From Candidatus Hodarchaeota archaeon (GTDB lineage Archaea; Asgardarchaeota; Heimdallarchaeia; Hodarchaeales; YT1-039), in NCBI GenBank assembly GCA_016840025.1, contig JAEOTF010000309.1, positions 1 to 12,829 of the forward strand: 12,829 nt of DNA. Reading direction: 5' to 3'. Of this stretch, positions 1 through 6,237 are shown in pieces. How positions within the stretch are numbered: position 1 is the stretch's first letter; every line of letters starts with the position of its first letter. The notes below the pieces were generated by a model. It had not been told where the DNA came from. It saw nothing but the letters and a program-made list of their open reading frames with translations, and ran no database searches. The position numbers were made by a program, and so were the translations under genes.

Positions 1-33
1 CAGAATCTTAAGATTAAGAACTTACGTTAGAGG

Positions 34-47
34 TTAGCGCGCGCTAA
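34..47. promoter_or_regulatory. perfect 14-bp GC-core palindrome (copy 1)
   Basis: TTAGCGCGCGCTAA reads the same on both strands. It lies just beyond the 3' end of the nitroreductase gene, so it more likely serves a gene to the left of the window. Related copies occur at 4920, 5011 and 12362. An operator role is inferred from the symmetry and from all copies being intergenic. Confidence 0.4.
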
Positions 48-58
48 TTCTTGTAATA

Positions 59-598
59 CTATGGTTTCGTGAATTGATCTGTTGAAGTTACTTCTGAGAG
101 CGTTTTCCTCTGTTTTATTGGTACTTCTAATGGTTCACCGATTGGTAGTAATGATATGACTCTATGGGTCTTGGGGATTCTTAAGAGGTCTTTAATCTTC
201 TCTTCAGATGAGTTTTTCTCTTGTTTAAGGTCGAATACACCAACCCAATATGATCCATAACCGAGGCTATATGCTGCAAGTGAAATGTTCTGTGATGCTG
301 CTGCACCATCTTCAATATAGTGATGCGGATCCTTTGTTGTATCGGTGGTAACAACGATGATGATTGGAGCTTCCTCTATTCCTTTTCCTAGGATTGTTGC
401 AGCGGATTGGCTGAGTTGCCGTTTAATATCAGGATCTTTTACGATAATGAAATTCCAGGGTTGAGAATTAACCCATGATGGCGCCCATAATGCTGCTTCA
501 AGTATAGTATTTATTTCATCATCGGTGATTGTTTTAGTTTTAAACCGTAAAATACTTCTCCTCTCTTTTATAGCTTTTAGAATTTCGTTTGAAATCAT
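59..598 (-). CDS. nitroreductase family protein (FMN-dependent)
   Basis: An FMN-dependent NAD(P)H oxidoreductase of the nitroreductase fold, about 179 residues, a usual size for the family; the substrate cannot be told. Visible family motifs are ILKAIKERRSILRF at the N-terminus (FMN phosphate contacts), APSWVNSQPWNF, the glycine-rich GYGSYWVGVFD, and LLPIGEP near the C-terminus. The reading frame is open up to an ATG at 667, which would add 23 residues. I chose the ATG at 598 because family members start directly with this helix, a GGTGA Shine-Dalgarno sequence lies 8 bases upstream, and a TATA-like TATTTAAAT at 644-652 would put the transcription start between the two ATGs. It lies downstream of the DUF460 gene on the same strand with a 90-base gap, so it probably has its own promoter. 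There is no sign of damage. Confidence 0.88.
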   Translation of the reverse strand: MISNEILKAIKERRSILRFKTKTITDDEINTILEAALWAPSWVNSQPWNFIIVKDPDIKRQLSQSAATILGKGIEEAPIIIVVTTDTTKDPHHYIEDGAAASQNISLAAYSLGYGSYWVGVFDLKQEKNSSEEKIKDLLRIPKTHRVISLLPIGEPLEVPIKQRKTLSEVTSTDQFTKP

Positions 599-643
599 TA
601 CTATTTCACCAACGCTTATGGATATTTGATCTAGTGATTTAAG

Positions 644-652
644 ATTTAAATA
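644..652 (-). promoter_or_regulatory. TATA box for the nitroreductase gene
   Basis: On the minus strand this reads TATTTAAAT. A start about 26 bases downstream would fall near 622 and give a leader of about 24 bases carrying the GGTGA ribosome site before the ATG at 598. Inferred from spacing only. Confidence 0.35.
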
Positions 653-688
653 TTCCTTTGTTTGCAACTCTGCATAGTTTATAATAAT

Positions 689-1942
689 TTATGTGTTGGA
701 AATGAGGATTTTTTTACTCTTTTGGCTTTTTATTTGCAGTATTTTATTTACTTCATCTTTATTGATTGCAGGAATCCCTTTTAGATTCTTGAGATGAACT
801 TCTGAACAGTTAATGAGTGTTATCCTGTTTTTATTAAAAGTTTCTTCTGCTTGATGAGACATTTCAGTGCAATAAATGATGAATTTTGGCATAAGTTTGA
901 TAAGTCTATTTGCTGTTGTGGATCCTCCGCCTGAAGCATTAAGTATGATGATTGGATCGCCTGAATTGATATCCATTTCTGAAATTGCTTTATTAATACC
1001 TTCTTCTGAAAAGGTTTTGATAGGTTTTAATAATAGGAGGTTACCCGCCTCTCCCGCCTTCTTCACAACCTCTATTCTTTTCAATCGTGATATTAATGAG
1101 TCGATTTTCAATTCAGCTTCAGTTAAGCTTTTTTTTAAGAAATTGATCTGTTTTATCTGATTTTTATATACTTGCTCCCCTCTGATTTTTAGACTCTCCT
1201 TTTTTTGTAGGGTTTCTATGGAGGAGTTTAATTTGCTATTTTCTTTTTTTAGGGTTCCTGTAAGTTTTTTCTGAGATTCTAGTTTTTGGCTTATTTTAGT
1301 TATTATCACATCATCTTTTTTGATACGTTCTCTAAGAAGTTGTAACTCTTTGCGCAACAAGTGATTAACACTTGAAAATGGTTTAGAAGGTGGGTTATCC
1401 TCAATTTCCTCATTTCCGAGGATTTTTCTAAGGGCGTTTTTAATGGTATATCCTATAACTACTTCAGTTTTTACCTGTTGAATTGTGTATTCTGAAGACC
1501 ATTTTCTTATGGTTTCTTCAATCTTTTCAAATTTATTTTTATATCTTTTATACGCCTTAAAGGCTGCAGCTAATGCGTCTTGTGAATGTATATCGCTTCG
1601 TTTTATTTCATCCAGGTTAATGATCTGTTCTTTCTTAATGTAATGTCGGACAAGATCTTTTTTCTCTGTGATTGATAAATTCTTTAATGGGTTGAAGATG
1701 GTTGAATTAAATATAGGGGCGATCTTTCTTATTAGTTTAGGTGTGGGAGTGACATCACTGGATATGAGAATAGGCTCTCCATAGTGTGATATCTTCTTTA
1801 TAATTACCTTTTTTCCAGCACCTTTAAGGCTTTCCAGAAATAATAATTCTCCTTTCAAGTTAAGTATCGCTAATCCTGTGGTAAATCCCGGATCAATTCC
1901 AACTATAAGCTTTGATTTATGTTTCTTAATTGTGCTATTCAA
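689..1942 (-). CDS. DUF460 family protein: RNase H-like domain, coiled coil, C-terminal domain
   Basis: An archaeal DUF460 protein of unknown cellular role. Residues 12-130 form an RNase H/RuvC-like domain: IVGIDPGFTTG (Asp17), SSDVTP (Asp63) and HSQDALAAA (Asp122) sit where acidic metal ligands occur in RuvC/YqgF-type folds, so metal-dependent nucleic-acid cleavage is possible but unproven. Residues about 190-292 are rich in Lys, Glu and Leu and predicted coiled coil. Residues 295-400 form the family's C-terminal domain with the glycine/serine-rich ILNASGGGSTTA. At 417 residues it is shorter than the roughly 600-650 I recall for euryarchaeal members; the shortening appears to be in the middle. 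The start is TTG, since no in-frame ATG precedes the IVGIDPG strand. TTTAAAGATATTTTA just upstream is AT-rich and may be the promoter. It lies 47 bases beyond pyrG on the same strand. Confidence 0.85.
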   Translation of the reverse strand: MNSTIKKHKSKLIVGIDPGFTTGLAILNLKGELLFLESLKGAGKKVIIKKISHYGEPILISSDVTPTPKLIRKIAPIFNSTIFNPLKNLSITEKKDLVRHYIKKEQIINLDEIKRSDIHSQDALAAAFKAYKRYKNKFEKIEETIRKWSSEYTIQQVKTEVVIGYTIKNALRKILGNEEIEDNPPSKPFSSVNHLLRKELQLLRERIKKDDVIITKISQKLESQKKLTGTLKKENSKLNSSIETLQKKESLKIRGEQVYKNQIKQINFLKKSLTEAELKIDSLISRLKRIEVVKKAGEAGNLLLLKPIKTFSEEGINKAISEMDINSGDPIIILNASGGGSTTANRLIKLMPKFIIYCTEMSHQAEETFNKNRITLINCSEVHLKNLKGIPAINKDEVNKILQIKSQKSKKILISNT

Positions 1943-1989
1943 CTCTATGGAAACTCTTAAAATATCTTTAAAGTATTATACCAATCTGA

Positions 1990-3627
1990 TTATTTATTTT
2001 TTAATTGGTTTCTAGATAATTTTTTATCAATACATGCTTTAATGAATCCATAGTAGGGAGGAGATGGTTTTTCAACCCTTGATTTGAATTCTCCATGAAA
2101 TTGGGTAGCCAAAAAGAAGTAGTGATTATGGATCTCGAGGATTTCCATACGTTTACCGTCAACGCTTTTTCCAGAGAAGGTTAGTCCACCTTTCTGTAAC
2201 TTCTCTAAATAATTGGGATTAACTTCATACCGGTGACGATGTCGTTCCCAAATGATCTCTGACTTATAGAGCTGTTCTGCTAAAGTGTCTGATTCTACTA
2301 GTATCTTATGTGCACCCAATCTCATCGTCGCACCCTTGTTTGTAACTTTCTTTTGTTCAGGCATTAAATCGATAACTGGATGGGGTGTTTTAGGATTGAT
2401 TTCAGCACTATGCGCATCCTCTAACCCGAGACTTCTAGCAAATTCTACAATAGCAAGCTGAAATCCAAGACAGATACCTAAGAAGGGTTTATTCTTTACC
2501 CGAGAATATTGAATTGCTTGAATTTTTCCCTCTGTTCCTCTCGATCCAAATCCTCCTGGTATGAGGATTCCATCATAATCTGAAAGAATATCTGTTCTAT
2601 TCTGAGGTTCTTCGAATATTTCTGTTTCAACCCAGTTTATATTAACCTTCGTGTTATTTGCGGCTCCCGCATGTCTGAGAGCTTCATTTACACTTACATA
2701 CGAGTCTGCTAACTCGGCATATTTACCACATAAGGCGATTTTAATGGAGTATTTAGGATTAACGAATTTATTTACGGTTTTTTTCCAGTTACCCCATCGT
2801 GGTTTACTTTTTTGCCATCCAAATATTTCCATTAAATAATCACCCATGCCTTGCAGATCCAGTATGATGGGAGATTCGTATATGCATCTCATATCGGGTG
2901 AAGTAAAGACAGCTTTTTCTTCAACATTACAGAAAAGCGCGATTTTTCTTTTTGGATCTTCAAGGAGAGGTTTTGATGAGCGGGCAATGATAATATCGGG
3001 CTGTAATCCGATTCTTCTTAATTCCTGTACGCTATGTTGTGTTGGTTTAGTTTTTTGTTCTCCTACAACATCCAATGATGGTACCAGAGTAACGTGTGCG
3101 TTAAGTACATTAGTTCTTCCCTCCTCAATTCGAATTTGTCGTGCTGCTTCAAGGAAGGGTTGCCCTTCAATATCTCCAACAGTTCCACCGATCTCTGTTA
3201 TAACAACATCAGCTTTAGCGTTGCTTGCGATATTTCTTATTCGTTCCTTTATCTCTTCGGTGATGTGTGGTATGATTTGAACACATTTCCCAAGATATAT
3301 TCCATATCTTTCTTTATTTATGACTGAGGAGTAAACTTGACCTGTAGTAATATTGTGTTCTTTTGATAAGTTAATGTCCAGGAATCGTTCATATGTTCCT
3401 AAATCCATATCTATTTCCCCCCCGTCATCTGTGACAAATACTTCCCCGTGTACAATAGGGTTCATTGTCCCAGCATCAACATTTAAATAAGGATCGATTT
3501 TTATAGTCGTTACTTTATTACCTCGAACTTGAAGAATCTTTCCGATTGAGGCAGCAACGATTCCTTTTCCGATACCAGACATGACGCCACCAGTGACAAA
3601 AATGTACTTGACCAAAATCCAATTCAC
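1990..3627 (-). CDS. pyrG: CTP synthase (glutamine hydrolysing)
   Basis: Converts UTP to CTP using ATP and ammonia from glutamine, the last step of pyrimidine nucleotide synthesis, in the cytoplasm. The 545-residue length matches the family. The N-terminal synthetase domain (about 1-270) has YIFVTGGVMSGIGKG (P-loop), KIDPYLNVDAGTM and EIGGTVGDIE. The C-terminal class I glutamine amidotransferase domain (about 295-535) has IPGGFGSRG as oxyanion region, nucleophile Cys386 in GICLGFQ, and His511/Glu513 in QFHGEFKSR, completing the triad. All key residues are present. The start is uncertain: GTG at 3627 gives MNWILVKYIF, TTG at 3615 gives MVKYIF, closer to the usual N-terminus. A TTATAAAT box at 3654-3661 fits an almost leaderless message from the GTG. 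A useful chromosomal marker: it places the left of the window in core genome. Confidence 0.97.
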   Translation of the reverse strand: MNWILVKYIFVTGGVMSGIGKGIVAASIGKILQVRGNKVTTIKIDPYLNVDAGTMNPIVHGEVFVTDDGGEIDMDLGTYERFLDINLSKEHNITTGQVYSSVINKERYGIYLGKCVQIIPHITEEIKERIRNIASNAKADVVITEIGGTVGDIEGQPFLEAARQIRIEEGRTNVLNAHVTLVPSLDVVGEQKTKPTQHSVQELRRIGLQPDIIIARSSKPLLEDPKRKIALFCNVEEKAVFTSPDMRCIYESPIILDLQGMGDYLMEIFGWQKSKPRWGNWKKTVNKFVNPKYSIKIALCGKYAELADSYVSVNEALRHAGAANNTKVNINWVETEIFEEPQNRTDILSDYDGILIPGGFGSRGTEGKIQAIQYSRVKNKPFLGICLGFQLAIVEFARSLGLEDAHSAEINPKTPHPVIDLMPEQKKVTNKGATMRLGAHKILVESDTLAEQLYKSEIIWERHRHRYEVNPNYLEKLQKGGLTFSGKSVDGKRMEILEIHNHYFFLATQFHGEFKSRVEKPSPPYYGFIKACIDKKLSRNQLKNK

Positions 3628-3827
3628 TGTTGCATGTATAATATATCCTTATTATTTATAATCTCCTATGTGCAAACTGATTGTTTAGATTGATATTCTT
3701 AGAGCTAAAATCTTTCGTTTAGAATAAACAGGACTAGTATTAAAGTACATTAAGAAAATTTGTGATCAGATTCTCAGATATAAGTGAATGCTATATCATT
3801 CAGTAAGGATAAAAAGTCTATAGGTTT
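3628..3827. other. intergenic region with pyrG promoter and a small inverted repeat
   Basis: No gene is seen. On the minus strand TTATAAAT (3654-3661) is a TATA box placing transcription start near 3632, 5 bases before the pyrG GTG; a second AT-rich box (about 3639-3648) would instead serve the TTG at 3615. At the other end, TGAATG and CATTCA form a 6-bp inverted repeat at 3785-3802 with a 6-base spacer. A run of five A at 3811-3815 (five T in the zinc-ribbon transcript) may end transcription of the gene ending at 3828. Confidence 0.4.
3793..3819 (-). repeat. degenerate repeat, copy A (possible transcription terminator)
   Basis: The plus strand runs from ATATCATTCA at 3793 to AAAAAGTCT at 3819. 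A second version occurs at 4798-4828 with four extra bases in the middle. On the minus strand it gives a T tract directly after the zinc-ribbon gene's stop, as expected of an archaeal U-rich terminator. Two copies only; the role is inferred. Confidence 0.35.
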
Positions 3828-4148
3828 TCAGACTACTTTATGGCTGCAATAAGGGCAGAACACCCTTGCGGGGGGGACCGGTTTGCCACAGTAGGGGCAA
3901 GCATTCGGAGGTGTTAAAGGAGGAGGTGAAACTGCTAGGGGAGGTGGGATAGGAGCTATAGGCTGCATCATAACGGGAATCGCTCTCGATTTCTTGCGTG
4001 TGATAATGAATATAATTATGAGAGCAATCACAATGAAGATAGGTATAAGTGCAATTAGTATGATGGTTGGTAGATCAAGCATTATTATTGGATTGAATCG
4101 AAAACCAAGTATGGGGTTTGAAGGCTCATGTATTATCATATAATTCAT
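3828..4148 (-). CDS. small membrane-anchored zinc-ribbon protein
   Basis: A 106-residue protein I cannot assign to a named family. A short N-terminal stretch is followed by one strongly hydrophobic segment (about 25-50, rich in Ile and Leu) ending in RKKSR, which suggests a single transmembrane helix with the C-terminal part in the cytoplasm. Residues 57-83 are a proline-rich linker. The C-terminus is a double-CxxC zinc ribbon, CPYCGKP (Cys84, Cys87) and FCPYCSHK (Cys98, Cys101), able to bind one zinc. Such proteins are common in archaea and may tether protein or nucleic-acid contacts to the membrane, but nothing here shows a partner. The start is ATG at 4148; ATG at 4139 is also possible. 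A TATA box and a small inverted repeat lie just upstream, so it is probably transcribed alone. Confidence 0.75.
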   Translation of the reverse strand: MNYMIIHEPSNPILGFRFNPIIMLDLPTIILIALIPIFIVIALIIIFIITRKKSRAIPVMMQPIAPIPPPLAVSPPPLTPPNACPYCGKPVPPARVFCPYCSHKVV

Positions 4149-4154
4149 GTTTAA

Positions 4155-4187
4155 ATCAGTTTTCTGATCATTTTAAGAGGTATAAAA
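4155..4187 (-). promoter_or_regulatory. promoter and possible operator of the zinc-ribbon gene
   Basis: On the minus strand a T-rich box ending TTTATA (4181-4187) lies about 36 bases before the ATG at 4148, placing transcription start near 4158. A perfect 5-bp inverted repeat (ATCAG, 4-base spacer, CTGAT; 4155-4168) covers that point, where a bound repressor would block initiation. Such a short repeat can occur by chance. Confidence 0.35.
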
Positions 4188-4325
4188 AAAGTAATGTAAT
4201 TTAAAGACAAATTACCAGAATTGTGATAATATAAAATTTATTTATTTAATTCAAAGTAAATCATTTCTAAGCTCATCTGAAACCTATCCATGTTACATGC
4301 AACAATTTATCCATAGGTACTTAAT

Positions 4326-4688
4326 TTACGCATTTACAAATTCAGGTTTACCACGCTTCTTAGGAACTAAACATAAAAATATTAAACTTTTTGAACTCTC
4401 TAAATTTCGTATCCCATGAACTTCATTCGGAGGTACATACACGAAATCCCCTTTCTTCACTTCTTTTATTTTCCCCTCATTATCAGTAATTTCTCCTTTT
4501 CCTTCAAGAAAATATATTTCATGCTCGTGAAAATGTCTATGTTGTGGAATCACACCTTTAAGTTCATATCGTCTCATTGCAAAATTCAATCCAATCTCAT
4601 CATCGATAAGCCATCTAACCTTTATACCTGAACCTCCTCTAATTTCTGGTATCTCTTCCTCTACATCTGAAAAATTTTTCAGTATCAA
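4326..4688 (-). CDS. single-domain cupin protein
   Basis: A 120-residue small beta-barrel protein of the cupin_2 type, probably binding one divalent metal; its substrate or ligand is not evident. The first cupin motif is at residues 45-63, with likely ligands His50, His52 and Glu57 in QHRHFHEHEIYFLEG. The second is GDFVYVPPNEVHGIRN (80-95), with His91 as fourth ligand. His54 and His56 make the first motif unusually histidine-rich. Length and layout suit stand-alone cupins, which act as isomerases, dioxygenases or sensor domains. The start is TTG at 4688, supported by a GAGGAG ribosome site 8 bases upstream; an ATG inside that site is followed at once by a stop. It stands alone, 177 bases from the zinc-ribbon gene. 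Confidence 0.85.
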   Translation of the reverse strand: MILKNFSDVEEEIPEIRGGSGIKVRWLIDDEIGLNFAMRRYELKGVIPQHRHFHEHEIYFLEGKGEITDNEGKIKEVKKGDFVYVPPNEVHGIRNLESSKSLIFLCLVPKKRGKPEFVNA

Positions 4689-4797
4689 AATTACATCTCC
4701 TCGGTATATATTTTTGATGTCAATACTTTAGAATTAAATTATTCCTTTGGATAATTTAAGTTATCTATAAGAACAATGAAATTTAGAAGGCACAAAT

Positions 4798-4828
4798 ATA
4801 TCATTCAATAAGAGAGAATAAAAACTCT
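4798..4828 (-). repeat. degenerate repeat, copy B
   Basis: It begins with the same ATATCATTCA as copy A (3793) and ends in AAAAACTCT, with four extra bases in between. On the minus strand it is T-rich. Unlike copy A it does not follow a recognisable gene; it lies about 110 bases upstream of the cupin start. Confidence 0.3.
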
Positions 4829-4875
4829 AAATAAAATAAAAACCAGAAATGGAAATTATCTTCTTTCTTGTAAGT

Positions 4876-4906
4876 AGGCATCACTAAACTAAATATAATG
4901 ATGCCT
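4876..4906. repeat. 8-bp inverted repeat around an AT-rich core
   Basis: AGGCATCA (4876-4883) and TGATGCCT (4899-4906) are perfect complements separated by 15 bases that include AAATATAA. It could be an operator flanking a TATA-like box or the stem of a hairpin. It lies about 190 bases from the cupin start and 237 from the next gene, so neither is an obvious target. Confidence 0.4.
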
Positions 4907-4919
4907 TGCAATATGCTGT

Positions 4920-4933
4920 ATAGCGTGTGTTAA
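4920..4933. promoter_or_regulatory. GC-core near-palindrome (copy 2, degenerate)
   Basis: ATAGCGTGTGTTAA resembles the perfect palindrome at 34-47, with changes mainly in the right half. It lies 77 bases before copy 3, upstream of the split-barrel gene. A paired arrangement would suit cooperative binding of a regulator, which is inference. Confidence 0.3.
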
Positions 4934-5010
4934 TAAATACTCATGATCCCTATTGGTATGCTGCACAGAACAAGATGATAAATGGCGATAAGATTTATTG
5001 ATATATGATA

Positions 5011-5024
5011 TTAGCGTGCGCTAG
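5011..5024. promoter_or_regulatory. GC-core near-palindrome (copy 3)
   Basis: TTAGCGTGCGCTAG differs from the perfect palindrome TTAGCGCGCGCTAA at only two positions. It lies about 75 bases upstream of the TATA box of the gene starting at 5143, a plausible place for an activator or chromatin-protein site rather than a direct repressor. Confidence 0.4.
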
Positions 5025-5096
5025 AAAGGTCTAAAAAGGAAATTTGCGGTAGATGTATGTATGGTAGAGATAAAGAATCTCGACCAATGATAATCA

Positions 5097-5136
5097 TTAT
5101 TTAAATCGTAATTTACCTTTATTTGATAAAGAAGGA
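5097..5136 (+). promoter_or_regulatory. promoter and ribosome site for the split-barrel gene
   Basis: TTATTTAAAT (5097-5106) is a TATA box that predicts transcription start near 5128. AAGGA (5132-5136) follows, 6 bases before the TTG start at 5143. The consistent spacing supports both the promoter and the unusual start codon. Confidence 0.5.
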
Positions 5137-5142
5137 ATAGAG

Positions 5143-5619
5143 TTGAGTCTGGTTCGATTACCGAGAATGGAAAAAAATGAGATTAAACATCTAATTCAGG
5201 AACAAATACTCTGCCGAATAGCTTTTAAGGGAAAGGAGTATCCATACATAGCTCCTTTTCAATATAAGCTCATGGATGGGAAATTATACTTTCACTTTAC
5301 CAATTATGGTAAAAAAATGAAGTTATTAGAAAAAGATAATCGTGTTTGTGTGGAAATCGAGATGTATTTACCAGATCTAAGTGAATATTGTTTTGTTACC
5401 TTGAGAGGAAACTTAAAAATAGTGATGGATCATAAGGAACGAGAGCGAGTTATCGAAAAGATGGCGGAAGATGGAAAAGAGGAACTATCGAATAATTTTC
5501 TTGCTGTACATGGTATAGATCCAATTGAAGATTGGCGATCATTCACCCCTAAAAAACCATTTGTCATAGTAATGCTTGAAGATATTGTAGAAGTTGTCGG
5601 TCTTAAATCACCGGCATAA
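5143..5619 (+). CDS. pyridoxamine 5'-phosphate oxidase-like (FMN-binding split barrel) protein
   Basis: A 158-residue protein of the PPOX/FMN-binding split-barrel group. These small homodimers bind FMN, F420 or haem; the cofactor and substrate cannot be told here. The N-terminus LPRMEKNEIKHLIQEQILCRIAF followed by PYIAPFQYKLMDGKLYFHF and KKMKLLEKDNRVCVEIE is the typical order for NimA-like and related split barrels: a helix, a strand, then the Lys-rich phosphate-contact region. FVTLRGNLKIV adds the later barrel strand, and the C-terminal FVIVMLEDIVEVVG closes the fold. The length fits. The start is TTG at 5143, set by an AAGGA site 6 bases upstream and a well-placed TATA box. The gene is probably a single transcription unit: seven T follow its stop, and RNase HI begins 42 bases later. 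Confidence 0.8.
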   Translation: MSLVRLPRMEKNEIKHLIQEQILCRIAFKGKEYPYIAPFQYKLMDGKLYFHFTNYGKKMKLLEKDNRVCVEIEMYLPDLSEYCFVTLRGNLKIVMDHKERERVIEKMAEDGKEELSNNFLAVHGIDPIEDWRSFTPKKPFVIVMLEDIVEVVGLKSPA

Positions 5620-5621
5620 TA

Positions 5622-5628
5622 TTTTTTT
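5622..5628 (+). terminator. T-tract terminator after the split-barrel gene
   Basis: Seven T in a row immediately follow the stop codon. Archaeal RNA polymerase commonly ends on such U-rich tracts without a hairpin. Some read-through into the RNase HI gene 34 bases further on is possible. Confidence 0.4.
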
Positions 5629-5661
5629 CTTCAAGATTCTCTTTCAATTACTGGATAAGAA

Positions 5662-6087
5662 ATGATCGATGTAAATAGCGATTTTGAGAAGATTTTCCTG
5701 TATGTTGATGGTGGATCTAGAGAAAATCCTGGAAAGGCTGCAATAGCTTACTTGATAAAGCATAATAATCGTTTTATTAAATCTGGAGGTAAATATATCG
5801 GGATTTGCACAAATAATGTCGCTGAATATGAAGCGGTAGGATATGGGTTAGAAGCGGCGTTACCGGTTACTAAAAAATGTATATGTTGTATTTCAGATAG
5901 TAACCTCGTTGTAAACCAATTGAATGGAAAATGGAAAATCAATTCACCTCATTTAAAACGTCTTCATGATAAAACTAAAGACCTTGTGAAACTTTTTGAT
6001 AACGTCGAGTTCACCTATCATCCACGAGAAGATCCTAATTTATTGAAAGTTGATCGGATGGTGAACGAAATATTAGATAATGAATAA
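5662..6087 (+). CDS. rnhA: ribonuclease HI
   Basis: A 141-residue type 1 RNase H that would cut the RNA strand of RNA-DNA hybrids, as in R-loops or replication primers. The four catalytic acids are in place: Asp16 in YVDGGSRENPG, Glu55 in TNNVAEYEA, Asp79 in ISDSNLVVNQLNGKWK and Asp131 in KVDRMVNE. The sequence lacks the basic-protrusion handle of the E. coli enzyme, as in many archaeal and Bacillus RNase HI-like proteins. His120 in TYHPRE precedes the last acid and may play the flexible-loop histidine role. The ATG at 5662 has only a weak GGAT upstream. Next is the DNA end-processing operon, 150 bases away on the same strand, which has its own promoter, so the link to repair is by position only. 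Confidence 0.92.
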   Translation: MIDVNSDFEKIFLYVDGGSRENPGKAAIAYLIKHNNRFIKSGGKYIGICTNNVAEYEAVGYGLEAALPVTKKCICCISDSNLVVNQLNGKWKINSPHLKRLHDKTKDLVKLFDNVEFTYHPREDPNLLKVDRMVNEILDNE

Positions 6088-6103
6088 CATAAGCATCAAC
6101 AAA

Positions 6104-6115
6104 TTCTAATTAGAA
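6104..6115. repeat. 12-bp perfect palindrome
   Basis: TTCTAATTAGAA lies 17 bases after the RNase HI stop and about 77 bases upstream of the TATA boxes of the repair operon. It could be a protein-binding site, but in AT-rich DNA a palindrome of this size may be accidental. Confidence 0.25.
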
Positions 6116-6137
6116 GGTATTTCACCCATTCATATTA

Positions 6138-6150
6138 TAGGGCGCGCGTA
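6138..6150. promoter_or_regulatory. weak GC-core motif upstream of the repair operon
   Basis: TAGGGCGCGCGTA shares the alternating GCGCGC core and the TAG/TA flanks of the palindrome at 34-47 but is not fully symmetrical. It lies about 40 bases upstream of the likely TATA boxes of the Dna2-Mre11-Rad50 operon. Membership in the motif family is uncertain. Confidence 0.25.
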
Positions 6151-6191
6151 CTTTTGCAGAAGTTTCCTAGTTACATCATTTAAATGGGCAT

Positions 6192-6229
6192 CTTTAAAAT
6201 ATTAATTATTCTTATCACTATTGAAAGGT
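6192..6229 (+). promoter_or_regulatory. promoter and ribosome site of the dna2-mre11-rad50 operon
   Basis: CTTTAAAATA (6192-6201) is a TATA-like box that predicts a start near 6222. AAAGGT (6224-6229) follows, 8 bases before the GTG start. A second box, CATTTAAATG at 6177-6186, is an alternative giving a longer leader. No other promoter is apparent before rad50 ends, so the three genes are probably one message. Confidence 0.45.
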
Positions 6230-6237
6230 AATAAGAT

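Larger units (their letters stand above)
4689..5142. other. 454-base intergenic region without a gene
   Basis: No reading frame here looks coding. The cupin gene and the split-barrel gene diverge from it. It contains repeat copy B (4798-4828), an 8-bp inverted repeat around an AT-rich core (4876-4906), two copies of the GC-core near-palindrome (4920-4933 and 5011-5024), and the promoter of the gene at 5143. On the minus strand T-rich stretches at 4820-4850 could end a short transcript, but no RNA family is recognisable. Confidence 0.5.

Noticed and set aside
599..667. 23-residue N-terminal extension of the nitroreductase from the ATG at 667
   Set aside because: The extension has no family similarity, contains a TATA-like box, and a ribosome site sits at the right distance before the ATG at 598.
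2846..3280. 144-codon plus-strand open frame within pyrG
   Set aside because: It lies antisense to a strongly conserved CTP synthase and has no domain signal; an antisense shadow.
4895..5000. Archaeal C/D box guide RNA
   Set aside because: Several ATGATG/ATGATA strings resemble box C, but no CTGA box D occurs at suitable spacing.
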